From contig PUFA01000315.1 in the NCBI GenBank assembly GCA_003508835.1, positions 806,001 through 870,000 on the forward strand: a DNA stretch of 64,000 nt, written 5' to 3'. Each line of letters opens with the position of its first letter. The stretch's first letter is position 1. Both the position numbers and the translations under genes were made by a program. Below the pieces are notes generated by a model that was not told the origin of the DNA, did no database searches, and worked only from the letters and a program-made list of their open reading frames with translations. Source of the stretch: Eonycteris spelaea. Its lineage: Eukaryota > Chordata > Mammalia > Chiroptera > Pteropodidae. Shown in pieces: positions 24,756 through 36,989 of the stretch.

Positions 24756-26754
24756 CAAAATAACAGTAATCTAAAAAGCAGCTACAAATATCAATTAATT
24801 AAAATCTTTAAGTTTTTAGGTATTATCACTGTTTCTGAAAAAAATTAAAACGACATATAAAACATAAATGTCAAAACTATGTTTTGATAGCTATGTTAAT
24901 TGCATCCCAAACCCAATCCAACTTCTGGGGAATAATAACCTTTCAACTTTCTAAGGATTGAGTCCTGCTGCCTTTATCTTTCTATTTAAAGTTGTTAGTG
25001 TTAGGAGGTACCATGCTGTTATTTTGATGTGTTTTCAACTCTACTAATTACATGTCTTTTAGGCAAATCAATCACCATTTAGAGATAAAAACATGTTTGT
25101 ACCAAGCTCATACTCTCTGCCACTTTTTAACAATTTCAGTTATTTGTTGGGACATATGTCAATATCATCATCCTATCTTTCAGAGCCATTTAAGCACTTA
25201 CTTGCAAATTGCATTATTATTGGTGCTATTCAGAGTAAGCTGACTTAATGGGTCTTGCATTTGAGGAGTTAAAGACAGAAGATGGAACAATAACCTAGAC
25301 AGAAAGTAAGAATTAGAAATTTAAGAGGGTGACAAACTGTTCAAATACAAAAAAACCTGCTTTTAACAAAATATAGGTTTTCAGAACATTAGGCTACAGG
25401 TCTAATGCTTTAAAATGGAGAGGGGAAAAAAGGATTTTAAAAGCTTGTGTTCCTGAACATAATAAGCCAAACTAAACTTGCATGGGATATTTTTGCTTAT
25501 GTAACTGTGTCCTAAACTATTTCAATCAGTGGCAGATCTAGACAACTATTCATTAGCTATTCTAAAGACCAGAAAGATTTCTAGAGATATGATTAGTAGG
25601 TAGAATATGCCTATTATAGTCTCTGAGAGTGTAGATTTGACTCTGGGGAGCCTCACAGCTCCAGAGCTGTGTTTACTTCTTTCAGCTCTGCCAAATTCAT
25701 CCCTCTCCATGTGATCAGCAAATTGCCACTTATGCCTTGCTCTGTACTTTACTAAATTTGATAATAAGACTATTTCACTTCCAGCTGGGATTTTTGCTGA
25801 TTACTTAAAAATATTATTTCCTGAAAAAAATCTTGCTATTTTTAACTACACAACTTTTCATACTTGCATAATTAAGAAAAACTGTTCAGAGACAATTTTT
25901 TGTATTTTTGCTGTATTTAAAAATGCATTTTGGGCAATCAAATTTCCAAGATTGAGTAGAAAAGGAAGGTAATAATGGTTTACTATTTGTCTTTTTTGTT
26001 ATTGTTTTTGTCATTTTGTAACATTGTACATGGAATATCTTTCAACAATAATTTTATTTAGATGTACATTCCCCAGTAAGATTGTAGGATTTTCTTTAAT
26101 TTAGCTTAGTTTTGTGAAATAATTCATGGGCTTTCAGACAACTCTGGACCAGATTATCCAGATATCAGCATTTGCTATAAAGAAAATGCTTAAAAATGAA
26201 GAATAAGGTCATGGTGTTCCAAAATGGAAATTAATACAAGCATACATTTTAAAACTTTGCTAGCCATTAAATATTTTTTCTAAGCATCCATTTATATTTT
26301 TGGACCTTCTTCCATTGACACCTCTGTTTATGTGGAAGCCAAAGTAGAATTAAAATGTTTTAGTGGTTTATTATTATATTATTTTTTCTAATATATACTA
26401 GAGTTTCTGGAGTTCATTTTAGATAAGATTTAAATTTATGACTCCATAATTAACTTTTACATTATTATGTATGTTATTTAATAATAAAGGGATGATTGAT
26501 TCCTTAGAAGCCAAATGTATGGGATGCCATCTCCCCCAAATCTGTCAGTATGGGGTTCAGTCTACAGCAATAGAACTGGTAATGGGGATGTTGTGGTCTC
26601 TTGGACCTGGGATAATATAAGATCTAGATTCTCAGAACAATATCACCCCAAGGAATAAAAATTGATTTTTGGTGGGTGAAAAAGTATTTTTATTATGACA
26701 GTCTATGGCCCTCCAAATCTTAATCATACCCTACAAAGTTTTATTTGTAGTAAA
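24756..26754. other. No assignable features
   Basis: AT-rich DNA with no gene or repeat recognised. The frame at 25052-25243 is not protein-like. Confidence 0.45.
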
Positions 26755-26910
26755 GGTATACCTCAGAAATATTGCAGTTGAGGTTCCAGACCACTGTAAC
26801 AAAGAAAGAAGTCATGATTTTTTTGCTGGTCGAGGGTCTTGCCTTCCATTTGTGAAAAAACAGGACACCTATGGAGTGCAATAACATGAAGCACAATAAA
26901 AAGAGTTATA
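26755..26910 (+). mobile_element. Tigger1-like MITE (TcMar-Tigger)
   Basis: This short internally deleted pogo/Tigger-type element of about 155 bp starts at GGTATACCTCAGAAATATTG and continues 'gaggttccagaccactgtaa', matching the Tigger1 left end. The fragment 'tttgctggtcgagggtcttg' near 26822 is an internal Tigger1 segment. The right end, 'gaagcacaataaaaagag', resembles the decayed terminal AAGCGCAATAAAACGAGG. Transposase is absent. The Tigger TA target duplication cannot be confirmed at both ends. Confidence 0.75.
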
Positions 26911-28319
26911 TGTGCATTTAATTTCTCTCATAAGGTTTTCTTCGCCAGTGACATTGACACTGAGTTCTTGGAAGGTATTTATTTACAAGATCTTTGCGAA
27001 AAAATTATAATGAATAGATTGCTGCAATTAGAAGACTTTCTCTTGATCGTTTAATTCTATCTAGAAGTACTATCAAAAGAGGTAGCGTGCAGGTTGTCTG
27101 CCTTTTCGATCTGTTTCTGCTTGATTCTCACTGCTTTTGTGTGTGGTTGCTTTTGAGAATTAAATTAAAAAACAGTATATATTTTATTATGTAATTCTAT
27201 ATTAGTCAACCCAACATTATTGTCAAGTATTAAAAAGAAAATAACAAACTGTAATATCTAAATGGCTACCTAGCTAGCAGCTAATTAAATGTTGTTTTCT
27301 CATAGAAAGCCAAAGTTAAAAATTAAGTTTACAAAAAGTAATTTTTAAGCAATTAATTTAGTTTTTCTATTATTTAATTGAATTATTTATAAGTTTGGAA
27401 TTATTAATTAAAAGATTTTGATTGTATTGCTTTTACTATTATGTATATACATTCCTAATTTGCATATGTAACTGGATAGAATTTCTTTAAGTAAATGAAT
27501 TACATTAAAAATTATTCAGCAAAAACCAGTAGTAAGCCTTTATATTTAAAAAATTTTACTTGAAAATTTTATTTAGTGATTCTTGACCCTGCATTGAATA
27601 AAAAGAGTAAGCTTTATATTTATTCTTTTGTTTATGTAAAATGTCCAGGAAGTCTCCTAAGAAAAGTGATATCGAAAAAATGTTGGGAAGCATAGATGTG
27701 AAAAAACAGGCATTGGGCATTGGCTCTAGGCACAGAGACGGTCTTATGTAACAAGCAGTATATTAGGTCAGGATAAACACTACCAGATTCCATCCTATGG
27801 AAGAGGCAAGGCAGGAGTTAGTAGTAAAAAGAAACCCAGCTGCATTCCAGGTAAAATAGAAAACAACAACCTCAAGATAAACCCAGTAGTGAGTAAAACC
27901 ATATGAAAGCAGAGATTTCTGTGCCTGACTTTAATTACTCTATGTTGATACCTCCAAATGTATAGATCTCAGATCTCTTTTCTAAGTTCCAGCCAATCTT
28001 AGAGAATTTAATGTCTTAAAAACATTTCAGACTTTCAGATTAAACTCTTATCTTTCTCCTCACCCCTTCCCTTGTTCTTCCCCTGACTTTCTCTTCTCAG
28101 TATTTCGTAGAGATAGTCAACCAATTGCTTGAGCTGGGTTACTAAGTGGTCTTTGATTCTCTTACTTCATTCCCATTTCACATTCAGCAGCAAGTATTTT
28201 TGTTGTCCAAATACTTGTCTCAAACATCATCCCATCTTTCCTGGTTCCCTAAAAATTTAGCTAGTTTTCCTCCTTTCATTTTCACCCCCTTGCCGTTATT
28301 TCTTCATTAACAATTAGAG
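26911..28319. other. No assignable features
   Basis: AT-rich DNA. The 26930-27165 part is slightly more complex but matches no family I know. Confidence 0.45.
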
Positions 28320-28903
28320 TTACCTGTATACAATTTCATAAAGATTCACTGTTCAAAAGTCTTCAAAAGCTTCCCATTGACACTGAAACATATCCTACTT
28401 CCTTACCAGTACTTTAAGTTCTTCCATGATTTGGTCCTTGATGATGTCTCCAAGCTCTTACCTACTCACCCCAATGCTGGTCAAATGTTATTTTTTTCAG
28501 CTCTTGCATAAGCCCAGTTCTTCCTTGGTTTGGGAATTTTGCTCAGGTTGTTTCCATTGCCTGAAACATTTTTTTCTGCCACTCCTATTGTACAAGTATT
28601 CGTTTTTGTTCTTGAAGTCTCAGCCAGAAAGTCACCTCTCAAGCAATACCGTTCTAAACTATCCTATTAACAGACATTCCCATGTTCATTCTATACTCTT
28701 CTTATTTTCTCTAGATTGGCACCCAGTTTGTTTTTTATATCACTTACCACAATTTGTCATTTTTTAATTTATTTACTTGTTTTTAGTATATCTCCTTCAC
28801 TAAATTGTGAGCTTCACAAGAGCAAGATTCTTTTCTGGTTCACTTTGTATGCCAGAGCTTAGTTTCAATTATGCTCCATAGTAGGAAGACAATGATTATT
28901 TAT
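28320..28903 (+). mobile_element. L2 3' region, good copy
   Basis: About 580 bp of L2 in plus orientation with landmarks in the right order: 'aaaagcttcccattgacact' near 28365, 'catgatttggtccttgatga', 'aagcccagttcttccttggt' near 28511, 'gaagtctcagccagaaagtc' near 28614, 'ttatatcacttaccacaatt' near 28735, 'ttgtgagcttcacaagagca', and a TTATTTATC end before an A run at 28905-28922. The 113-codon plus frame here belongs to the repeat and is not a gene. Confidence 0.8.
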
Positions 28904-28922
28904 CAAAAAAAAAAAAAAAAAA

Positions 28923-30491
28923 GTCCTCTCCAGATAGGAACTGTAGGAGTCATATAATTCTACCTCATAAAATCTTATAGGAACCAGTTTGGAAGTATGA
29001 GGCATCATTGACTTAATTGAGTTGCTAGAAATTGATTTATTTAAATCAAGGAGCCCTTGAAACTCTACTTAAAATTTATCAAGGTATCATGCATGATTGA
29101 GACAAAAAAAAAAAAGTGTAATGAACTCTCTCTAGTTTTTTTTTCTTTTCTGAAAAGTGTAACCATATATAATAAAGACTTCATTATACCAAATTTTGTT
29201 TAATTAATTGCCTTCATTATAAAGTTAAAAAAATATATTAGTTTGCCTGTCACCAAGTTATTTAAGTTATGGCTAAATGAATTTCTATAAATTTCAAATA
29301 TAAATTTGCTGTGGGCTAAAAGAAAATATAGGATGTATGTCATATGCAATTAATTTGGTGCTTTGGGGCACCCTAATTATATGGACTGTTGTCCGTAGAA
29401 CAGCTGAAACCAAGGTATCAGGAGAGGCCCACACAGCAGCAAGTTGGAGATGTGGGCCTGATCAATAAACAAAGATGGATAGAGAGGAAAGTTGGCTTCA
29501 GTATAAATGGTACATCAAGAATAATAAGGGCAGGTGCTCCAAATAGCAGATTTTGATTTAAAATCAAGCTTCTCCTCACATGGACAAGGGAGCACCAGTA
29601 GGATTATCTGTTTAATCATGATTCTGAGAATTATGCCAAGAGGCAGTTCATTCATAATGAATGCTAGAAAAATGTCCGAGTTGATTTGGTATCTATGGTT
29701 TTACTACTTTTGTTATTTTGCTTTTATGAAAGCTATCATTAAATAGAAACTTTGAGATCATTATATTTATTCCAAAGATACACGTTTTGTTTAAACTATT
29801 GAGAGAATGTTTAACCATATACAACCACTCCTCCAACCATTAATGAGACAACCATTCTGAAGTGATTGGACTGCTACAGGTACACATGAACTTAAGTGGC
29901 TTCATTATGACCAGAAATACACACCTAGTTAAATGCCACTGATTAGATGATGTTAGATGCATGATCTGGAGTGTTTCCTAATCTTGGGTGCTTTATGTGA
30001 TCTAGTTTTTAGAATGTCAATAGAATATTCAGGAGGAAGCTTATGATTATCAGGCTCAGTTGCTGTGCATGGGGTACATAATGAATGAAAGATCCAGGCC
30101 ATATACAGAAAAGAACACAAAGAGGAGAAATAAAAATGTGGAAAAGAAAATAACTTGACTCAACTGGAGGAATCTGTTCAAATGACTTTTGAAAAAGTGT
30201 ACCCACTCTTATGATTTAAAACACCATGGCAATTTCACTCTATCCTACTCTAGAGCAATTACAATCCAGTGATAAAATCTGTTGTTTATAATGAAAATAC
30301 TTGGAATATGAGGCTTAATATACAATCAGATAAGACCAGAGACTCTGAAAAGAATGTCTAAAAGGCCAAGGTTTGCTTGTACAACCCATAGTGAGAGATC
30401 TTGGAGTTTTGAGATGGTTGAGTGTAGTTGTCTGAGGTCTGGTATGTAAATTTTTTCTTATGATGGCCAGATAAGGGTGCTCAATAAATAG
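28923..30491. other. No assignable features
   Basis: AT-rich DNA. Short frames at 29534-29746 (plus) and 30009-30206 (minus) lack any recognisable family. Confidence 0.45.
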
Positions 30492-30708
30492 CAGTAGTTC
30501 TCAACTGGTAGCCATTTGGAAGCTCAGGATCATTTATTTGGCATTGTCTGGGGACATGTTTGGTTTGTCACAATAGAGTGGTTGCTACTGATAACTATTG
30601 GGTAGAGGCCAGGGATGTTGCTAAACAACCTACAATATAGAGGACAGCTCCCACAACAAAGATTTATCCATTCCCTAATGTTAATAGTGCTGAGGTTGAG
30701 AAGCTTTA
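30492..30708 (+). mobile_element. MER5A (non-autonomous hAT-Charlie DNA transposon)
   Basis: This is a second MER5A copy, nearer to consensus in the middle than the one at 12106. The start is CAGTAGTTCTCAACTGG, the internal 'gggtagaggccagggatgtt' and 'ctaaacaacctacaatatag' are nearly consensus, and the end GAGGTTGAGAAGCTTTAA is a decayed terminal inverted repeat. It encodes no protein. The 8-bp target duplication is not clearly visible. Confidence 0.88.
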
Positions 30709-32539
30709 ATATTTACTAATTCCTATGGGGGTTATCAGTGGTGCTCTGACAGACGTGAATGTGAAATAGGAAGAAAAGCAAACACCACAGTAGGGGCGTT
30801 CAAGGTAAAGGTGGTGTTATGAATTGGAAAGTTTGACCAGACAGATCATCTTATAGTTATGGCACTTTTTCTAAGTACATAATTTAGATGATTATTGCAT
30901 ATAAAGAAGTAATGTTTTCTTTTCCCTTTTCATGTGAGTTATCAATTAAATTTGCCTTTCACCCAATTTTACCTCAGGCTCACCTATTAATCTAGACTAG
31001 AGAGCACATGCCCTTTGTAGGAAGGAAAGACCTGGGGAACCACATGGGATGCCCCACTTTCTCAGTGCTTTGCCTTTCCCTTGCTTGTATCTTTGAGATT
31101 ACTAGTAAAACTCCCTACTAGGTAAGTGTTCTGATTTGTGTGAGCCTGGTTTGACGACATAATTCTGTGTATTAGCTCAGCAATCATGATTGTTTATTCT
31201 GTAGTGGCACCAATCGTCTCAGTATGAGGTTGGTTCTTCATCACTGACATTGAGATCAAGATAAATTACCATTAGAGAAGAGGATGTGATACATGCTCAT
31301 TCTTCTGAAAGAAATTATGAACTTTTAAAAGAAAATAGCTCATTTTATGTTAATGTACAGGAAGTATCTGTGTAAAGTATGTGTTTTTTAATAGAAAATC
31401 GCTTGCATCTAACGCTTACGCAATGCCTTCATTATTTTAGATTCATGGATTTTTTAAAAAACAAATATAGATGCAAAACTGTCCTTTTAAGCACTGCTCT
31501 CTAGTTTATAGAGTTCATGTATACATTTATGTATAGATGTGTATTTATAGCTCTCTTTACTTTATAACTCTTGTCTTTACTGTGAGACTTTGTGTTTCCA
31601 TTCTTATTTCTAGATCAGGTTTGAAATATGGGTGTGGGGACATTATAAATGCCTTACTCACCACATTTTTCTGTCTTTAAGGCTTTGTCTTCAACCTACC
31701 TTATAGGTGAATTGAACAGAAGATATTTTAAATTTGTTTTGTTTTGTTTTGAAAGAGAAGGAACTTTATTTTGTAATCAAATAATTTCCAAATTACCCAT
31801 GTCAAAAACACTATGTAATATGAAATTATAAAGTCTGAAATAAAAGTTATCTTTGCTTGGGAATTTTGCAATACTGTCAAAACTAGATTTTTTTTTTCAG
31901 TAATTACTTTTGGCATATAAGTTTAATGATATTTAAAATTTCTATTATAAATAACTGAGATTTAATTAAGGTCTTAATCTAATTAGTAATAATAAGCATA
32001 ACTTTGATTTATACATTCAAAAGACAGTTTTAATTTAAAGTATTGAATTCCCTATACAGATATTCGATTAGAATTTAAATTAGGGTGATCACATTTTAAT
32101 CTGTCTTATTTTGCAATATTTAAAAGCTCTATTTAATGATAATTATTCAGATTTACTAAAAGTTTATGCATAGGCCAATGATAAGAGATTGTTAAAGGAA
32201 TCAAAATGTTGACTTAAAGAGTTTTAAAGTACCCCGTAGAAGTGATAAATTCTAGTCTTGTATAGGTATAAAGTTTTAATTATTTATATCAGTGTCAAAA
32301 ACAAATTTCAGGATTTTTTTTACTCTTGATAGCTCCTGGGTACATCACCATCACATATAGGTTCACATACCTCTGCCTCAAGCTCTATAAATTGTTTCTT
32401 TCTTACAGTCATTTTAACTAACCTTTTTAGTGTTGCCATCTGTTTCACTGTGGGACTCCAAATGACACAACTACACTTAACATATTTTTTAAAAATAGAA
32501 TCTTTACTATGCAGGAATTAGCTCAGTTTTATCATACCA
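30709..32539. other. No assignable features
   Basis: AT-rich DNA with no gene or confident repeat. Overlapping frames on both strands at 31649-31916 are chance openings. Confidence 0.45.
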
Positions 32540-33200
32540 TCTATATTTTTATAAAAACATGTACATTTAAAATTTTTAGCAAACAGAGAAGTGTACATAT
32601 CATATATTATGGATTTCTGCAAATGTTATATACTCATATAAACAGTACCCGTTCATATAAATAGTACCCAGATCATGAAGCAAAAGACTACCAGATCTCC
32701 CAAAGTCCCTTTGTGATCCTTCTGGTTACTACTCTCTCAAGCATAACCATATCCTAATTTTGAATTGTATGAATTGGTCTTACACTTTTTTGAACTTTGT
32801 ATAAAGAATTCACTGACCATGTACATTACTATCTGGTTTCTTTGCTCAACATTATGTTTCTGAGTTTAGTCTCTATTGTCTATAATTATAACATATTTAT
32901 TCCATTTTCATTCCTGTGTCATATTTCAGACAAGTGCTTTATCCTGTCATTTTGGGGTGGGGATGGACTTTGGCTTGCTTTTAGTTTGGTGCTATTATTA
33001 ATAAAACGGCTATGAACATTCCATGCTTATCATCTAGTGAATATGTATTCTCTTATCTCTTGGATATAAACCTAGGATGAAACTATGGGACATGGAAAAG
33101 GTATATTTTAAGTTAAGTAGGTCGCTGAGGAGTTTTCAAAGCAGCTGTACCAATTTATACTCACATCAACAAGCTATGAAAGTGGCAATTTACTCTATAG
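32540..33200 (-). mobile_element. Old L1 3' fragment (L1ME/L1M4-type)
   Basis: The plus strand carries old antisense L1 order: a 3' UTR-like part with 'taaacagtacccgttcatat' near 32638, a region 'ctctctcaagcataaccata', then 'ataaaacggctatgaacatt' near 33000 (consensus AATAAAGCTGCTATGAACATT), and 'agctgtaccaatttatactc' near 33143 (consensus CTGTACCATTTTACATTCCC). It is heavily diverged with no usable ORF2. A 19-base unit is repeated in tandem at 32634-32671. Confidence 0.6.
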
Positions 33201-33375
33201 GCTAACCAATATTTGGAACAGTCTAATTAAGCCCACCTGTTGTGTGTAAGCTTGATAAATCCTAATGTCTACAGATCATCAGGAGCACACCTTAAGTCAA
33301 AGTAGATTTACTAACTTTGCTATAGAATGATGACAGTACAAATTGGGAATTGTAGGTTGTCTCATGAGCTTATTT

Positions 33376-33605
33376 ACAGTGTTTTGGTTCATCACTGTTG
33401 CCAAAATTCTATTGAAGAGGAGGTTATTTAGAAAATGTTATTTGTAGTTGGACTAGAGTTACCCCTTCCTGCTCCTTTTGTTTCAGCGTGAATTGTTGAA
33501 TCATCTGATATGACACTAACTATTGAGAATCATTTAAACTCTGGACAAGGATACAAAGATGCATTAATAAATTACAAGACAGGAGGCTATCAGAAATGAA
33601 GTGAT
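33376..33605 (+). repeat. Direct duplication, copy 1 (empty site)
   Basis: About 225 bp that recurs in the same orientation at 34011-34232 with scattered substitutions and small indels. Shared blocks include 'tgccaaaattctattgaa', 'tgttatttgtagttggacta' and 'atcatttaaactctggacaa'. This copy runs on through CAGAAATGAAGTGATTTTTG with no insertion, so it represents the pre-insertion state of the site occupied by the 5S-derived element in copy 2. Confidence 0.9.
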
Positions 33606-34010
33606 TTTTGAGAAGGATTAAGGAAAGGGATCTGTTCTGGATTAGAATTTGTCATGAAAAGATGGCAAATTAGTGATTGCCTATTTAATTTTAATTTAGG
33701 AGGTAAGATGGAAAAGAAAAGCTAGAATTGTCATAGTTAAAGAAGCAGTTGGTCTGTTAATTGGCCAAGAGAGAGGCATATTTGGTAATTTTTGTTATGC
33801 ACGATGTCCTTGTGTTCTGTTTTATTCTATTATGGTCATGGAGTGATGCCATCAGATGTTGATATTCTGTTAAATCATTTGAATTCAGCAGAGAACACCA
33901 TGGACTTCTGTTATTTGCCAGGGCAGTTACCAGTTATCAGGGATGTTTTGTTATTTCTCAGTTCACAATTTTAGCCAAAGATAAATAAAGTCAGGCTGCA
34001 TGACATTAAT
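33606..34010. other. Spacer between duplicated copies
   Basis: Unassigned sequence separating the two direct copies. The small plus frame at 33792-33974 has no recognised family. Confidence 0.5.
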
Positions 34011-34232
34011 ACAGTGTTCAGAACTGCACCGTTGCCAAAATTCTATTGAATAGGAGGTTGTTTAGAAAATGTTATTTGTAGTTGGACTAGAGTTACCCCC
34101 TCCTGCTCCTTTTGTTTCAGTGTGAATTTTTGAATCATCTGATATGACACTATCGAGAATCATTTAAACTCTGGACAAGATACAAGGATGCATTAATAAA
34201 TTGCAAGACAGGAGGTATCAGAAATGAAATGA
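34011..34232 (+). repeat. Direct duplication, copy 2 (occupied site)
   Basis: This is the second copy of the roughly 220-bp unit at 33376-33605. Similarity starts at an ACAGTGTT block and ends at AGAAATGAAATGA, where the 5S-derived retroposon is inserted. After the insertion only the target duplication continues; beyond 34457 the sequence no longer matches copy 1. Confidence 0.9.
34220..34232 (+). repeat. Left target-site duplication of the 5S-derived element
   Basis: AGAAATGAAATGA, repeated exactly at 34445-34457. Copy 1 of the surrounding duplication has a single version with one mismatch, which supports the reading as a target duplication. Confidence 0.85.
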
Positions 34233-34444
34233 GTCTATAGCCATGCCACCCTGAACAAGCCCCATCTTGTCTGATCTCAGAAGCTAAGCAGTGTTGGGCC
34301 TGGTTAGTACTTGGATGAGAGACCACCTAGGAAGACCAGATACTGTAGGCGTAAAAAAAATAAAATAAAATAAAAATAAGTCGACAAAGTCCTTGCAATC
34401 TATGAGGTCAACCAAGGTTTGCTTCACCTAAAAACAAAAAAGAA
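34233..34444 (+). mobile_element. 5S rRNA-derived retroposon with composite 3' tail (SINE-like)
   Basis: The first 118 bases (34233-34350) are a full-length but decayed 5S ribosomal RNA sequence starting GTCTATAGCCATGCCACCC and ending TACTGTAGGC. By hand I count about 17 differences from mammalian 5S, many of them C-to-T or G-to-A. It is followed by an A-rich linker of TAAAA units, then about 50 bases of non-5S sequence (from 'gtcgacaaagtccttgcaat'), then a short A-rich end. A 13-base target duplication flanks the whole 212-bp unit, so it moved as one piece by LINE-mediated retroposition. This is more than a simple 5S pseudogene. 5S-derived SINEs (MEG-RS, MEG-RL) are known in fruit bats and would fit. 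A 5S retropseudogene with a captured tail is the alternative. It is not a functional 5S gene. Confidence 0.88.
34281..34325 (+). promoter_or_regulatory. Relic of the 5S internal control region (Pol III type 1 promoter)
   Basis: Box A region AAGCTAAGCAG (34281-34291), then TGGGCCTGG, and the C-box region GGTTAGTACTTGGATGAGAG (34302-34321) are almost intact. In 5S genes these bind TFIIIA/TFIIIC. The promoter core has fewer changes than the ends of the element, as expected of a 5S-derived SINE. Present activity is unknown. Confidence 0.7.
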
Positions 34445-34457
34445 AGAAATGAAATGA
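34445..34457 (+). repeat. Right target-site duplication of the 5S-derived element
   Basis: Exact repeat of the 13 bases at 34220-34232, immediately after the A-rich end of the element. Confidence 0.85.
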
Positions 34458-35224
34458 TTATTAGTCCTTATATTAGGTCAAGGACTTAGATGAGCCAACC
34501 TAGGCTAAGAAAACATTGTAAAGGCTAAGCTCTCATATTCTGGACATTCTAGACAGTTGTGTATTGTATGAGTCCTTTTCCCTTTCAACTTGTAATTGAG
34601 AAAAGTCTATGATCAGGGATGAAATTCCTAAGTGCATAGAAAGACTGAGGAAAATCGAAGTACTGGATAAAAAGGCAAGGCTTTACAAAGTTTTAAAATC
34701 AGAGTTCCAAGGAAATACATATCTCCAAAAAGGAAAATCCTCAATCCATCTCTTTTATATTTTCAACTAGATTGTTTGACTGAAGACTATTAGTTCAGCT
34801 GTTTGGGAAGAGATTGTGAATTTAAATATGTGGTAGTATATACAGTAAGCTTGAAATTTCTATTTTCTATTTTTAAGTGTGAACCATTAACAGAAAATTA
34901 TCAAATCAGAATTATTCAAGGTAATTTTCAAGAGGTTTTATGAAGCATATATTAGTTTCTAAAAGAAGTTAAACAATAGTGGTATGTTTTTTTCTGGAGA
35001 AGGGAAAGGAGAGTTGCTGAGTTCAGGATGTTGTAGCAATGGATAATAATATGTATTAATATTGAACCTAATAGAAAAAAATTTAAACCTAAAAACCTAG
35101 AAATGAAATCAAACTTCGTGCTTAGCTATATATATAGTTCCTTTAGTATGAAAAGTACATATACCTCAAAACATATTTGTTTAGTCTATTTTAATTGCAT
35201 ATAATTAACTTAAGACAGAATTTC
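34458..35224. other. No assignable features
   Basis: AT-rich DNA. No gene or repeat was recognised. Confidence 0.45.
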
Positions 35225-36175
35225 CTATTTATTTGTTTATGTAAAACTTTTAATTCAGATATAATTATAGATCCACATGCAATTGTAAAAAATATTATAG
35301 AGAGATCTTGTGTACCCTTTGCTTAATTTTCCCCAGCGATAAGATATTGTGGAACTATAGTGCAATATCACAACCAGAAAATTAATATTGATATAATCAA
35401 CTCAATTTATTTAGATTTTAAGTTTTATATCCTCTCATTTGTGTGTGTGTGTGCATGTACATGTATCATATGTAATTTTATCAAATGTGTAGATTTGTAT
35501 TACCACCACCACAGTCAAATTTAGACTGGTACCATTGAAAAACAGTCCCTCGTGCTACTATTTTATAGTCATAGTCACTTACTTTCCCACTTTCCTCCCT
35601 AACTACTGGCAACTATATAATCAATCACGCAGTATATAACATACTATTTTTTTTAACTCAGTATGATTCTGTTGAGATACATACAAGTTATTGCATATAT
35701 CAATAGTTTATTCCAATTTATTGCTAGCGATATTCCAAAGTTTGTCTGTATTATTATTTATTTAACCATTCACCCATTGAAAGATATTTTTTTTTTTTTG
35801 TTTTTTCCAGTTTTTGGCTATTACCAGTAAAGCTGCTATTATCATCTTATGTATTCGTGTGAATATAATTTTTATTCTGGGATAAATGTCCAAGAATACC
35901 ATTTCTGAGTTATGTATTAAAAACATGTTTTATAAAAACTGCCATATCATTTCCCAGAATATTTGTATGATTTTATATTTAGCAATTTTTGAGTGATTCA
36001 GTTTCTCTAAATCCATACCAGCATTTGTTGCTTTACTATTTTTTTTTTTTTTATTATTTTTATGTAGCCATTCTGGTAGGTTCGTGTGATATTTCATTAT
36101 AGTTAATCTGCATTTCTTTATTGGTTATGATGTTGAATATCTTTCCATGTGGTATCATACTTATCAAGAATATTA
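35225..36175 (-). mobile_element. Old L1 3' end (L1M-type)
   Basis: The plus strand shows the antisense L1 3' UTR ('cagatataattatagatcca' near 35255), then ORF2 C-terminal region landmarks: 'taactcagtatgattctgtt' near 35655, 'ccattcacccattgaaagat' near 35766, 'ttaccagtaaagctgctatt' near 35821, 'aaatgtccaagaataccatt' near 35885, and 'ccattctggtaggttcgtgt' near 36069. It is much diverged, with T-rich interruptions. It is probably part of the same insertion as 36990-39060, in which case the ORF2 middle is missing. Confidence 0.75.
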
Positions 36176-36989
36176 CACAGACATCTCTATATACTTTGTC
36201 GATGTCTCTATTGACATACTAAAATTTAAGTATGTCATCTTAAAATTAAAATCATCTCAAAAGCTCTGAGAGTCCTGCTTTATTCATCTTGAAATTGAGT
36301 AAACGAGGCCATTATTGAACTTATAGTTTAATTATTTTATTCTTTTCCTTGAATTTTGGCTTTTAGCAAGATGAAATTTATAGGTTGATTATTTATTTTT
36401 AGCTAGTATGAGACAATTAATTTTCTAGTGACCCTTCTTTTTAAATTGTCAATAAATGTTAATTTAAAGGCTTCTTTCAGTTTAAGGATTGTACCAATTG
36501 ATTATTTAATCTAGTTGTTTTTTTTTTTTTTTAATTTTTTGGTCTGACAAAAAGATGGACAAATCAGTAGATTTGAGGAAAGGCAAAAAGATATGCACCC
36601 AAAACTAATCTGAAATTTTCACTAAAATATTTCCTTTCTTTTTGAGGGTTAGAGATATCCTTAACAAATGCACAGAGAGTTGCATGTAACCAGAGCTTAA
36701 ACTCTATGTCCACTTAGAATTTACTCTATATGGTGGTACCTTTAAAAGAAAATGGAGAAAATAATACCAGCTCAGAAAGAGGAGGAAGGAGGAAAGAAAG
36801 GAGAGATATACATAGAAAAATAGTAAATAGAATTTAGGTGAATCTAGAAGTATAGCAGTGTTGGACTAAGTCAGTTGAATGCTCTTTAAAAATAGTATCA
36901 AGTTTTTTCATGGTGTTGCTCAAGATTTCGTTATTATTAATAATTTACATTTACTTGTTCAACATTTTTTGAGAGGGTGGCGTTGATAT
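36176..36989. other. Unassigned stretch between two L1 parts
   Basis: This stretch does not read like L1 ORF2. It may be unique DNA, later insertions, or highly diverged L1. A T run lies at about 36518-36532. Confidence 0.4.

Noticed and set aside
28426..28767. 113-codon plus-strand open frame
   Set aside because: It falls in the non-coding 3' region of an L2 element; not an independent gene.
34233..34350. Functional 5S rRNA gene
   Set aside because: Many substitutions, no T-run terminator directly after the 5S end, an A-rich tail and a flanking target duplication all show retroposition rather than a working gene.
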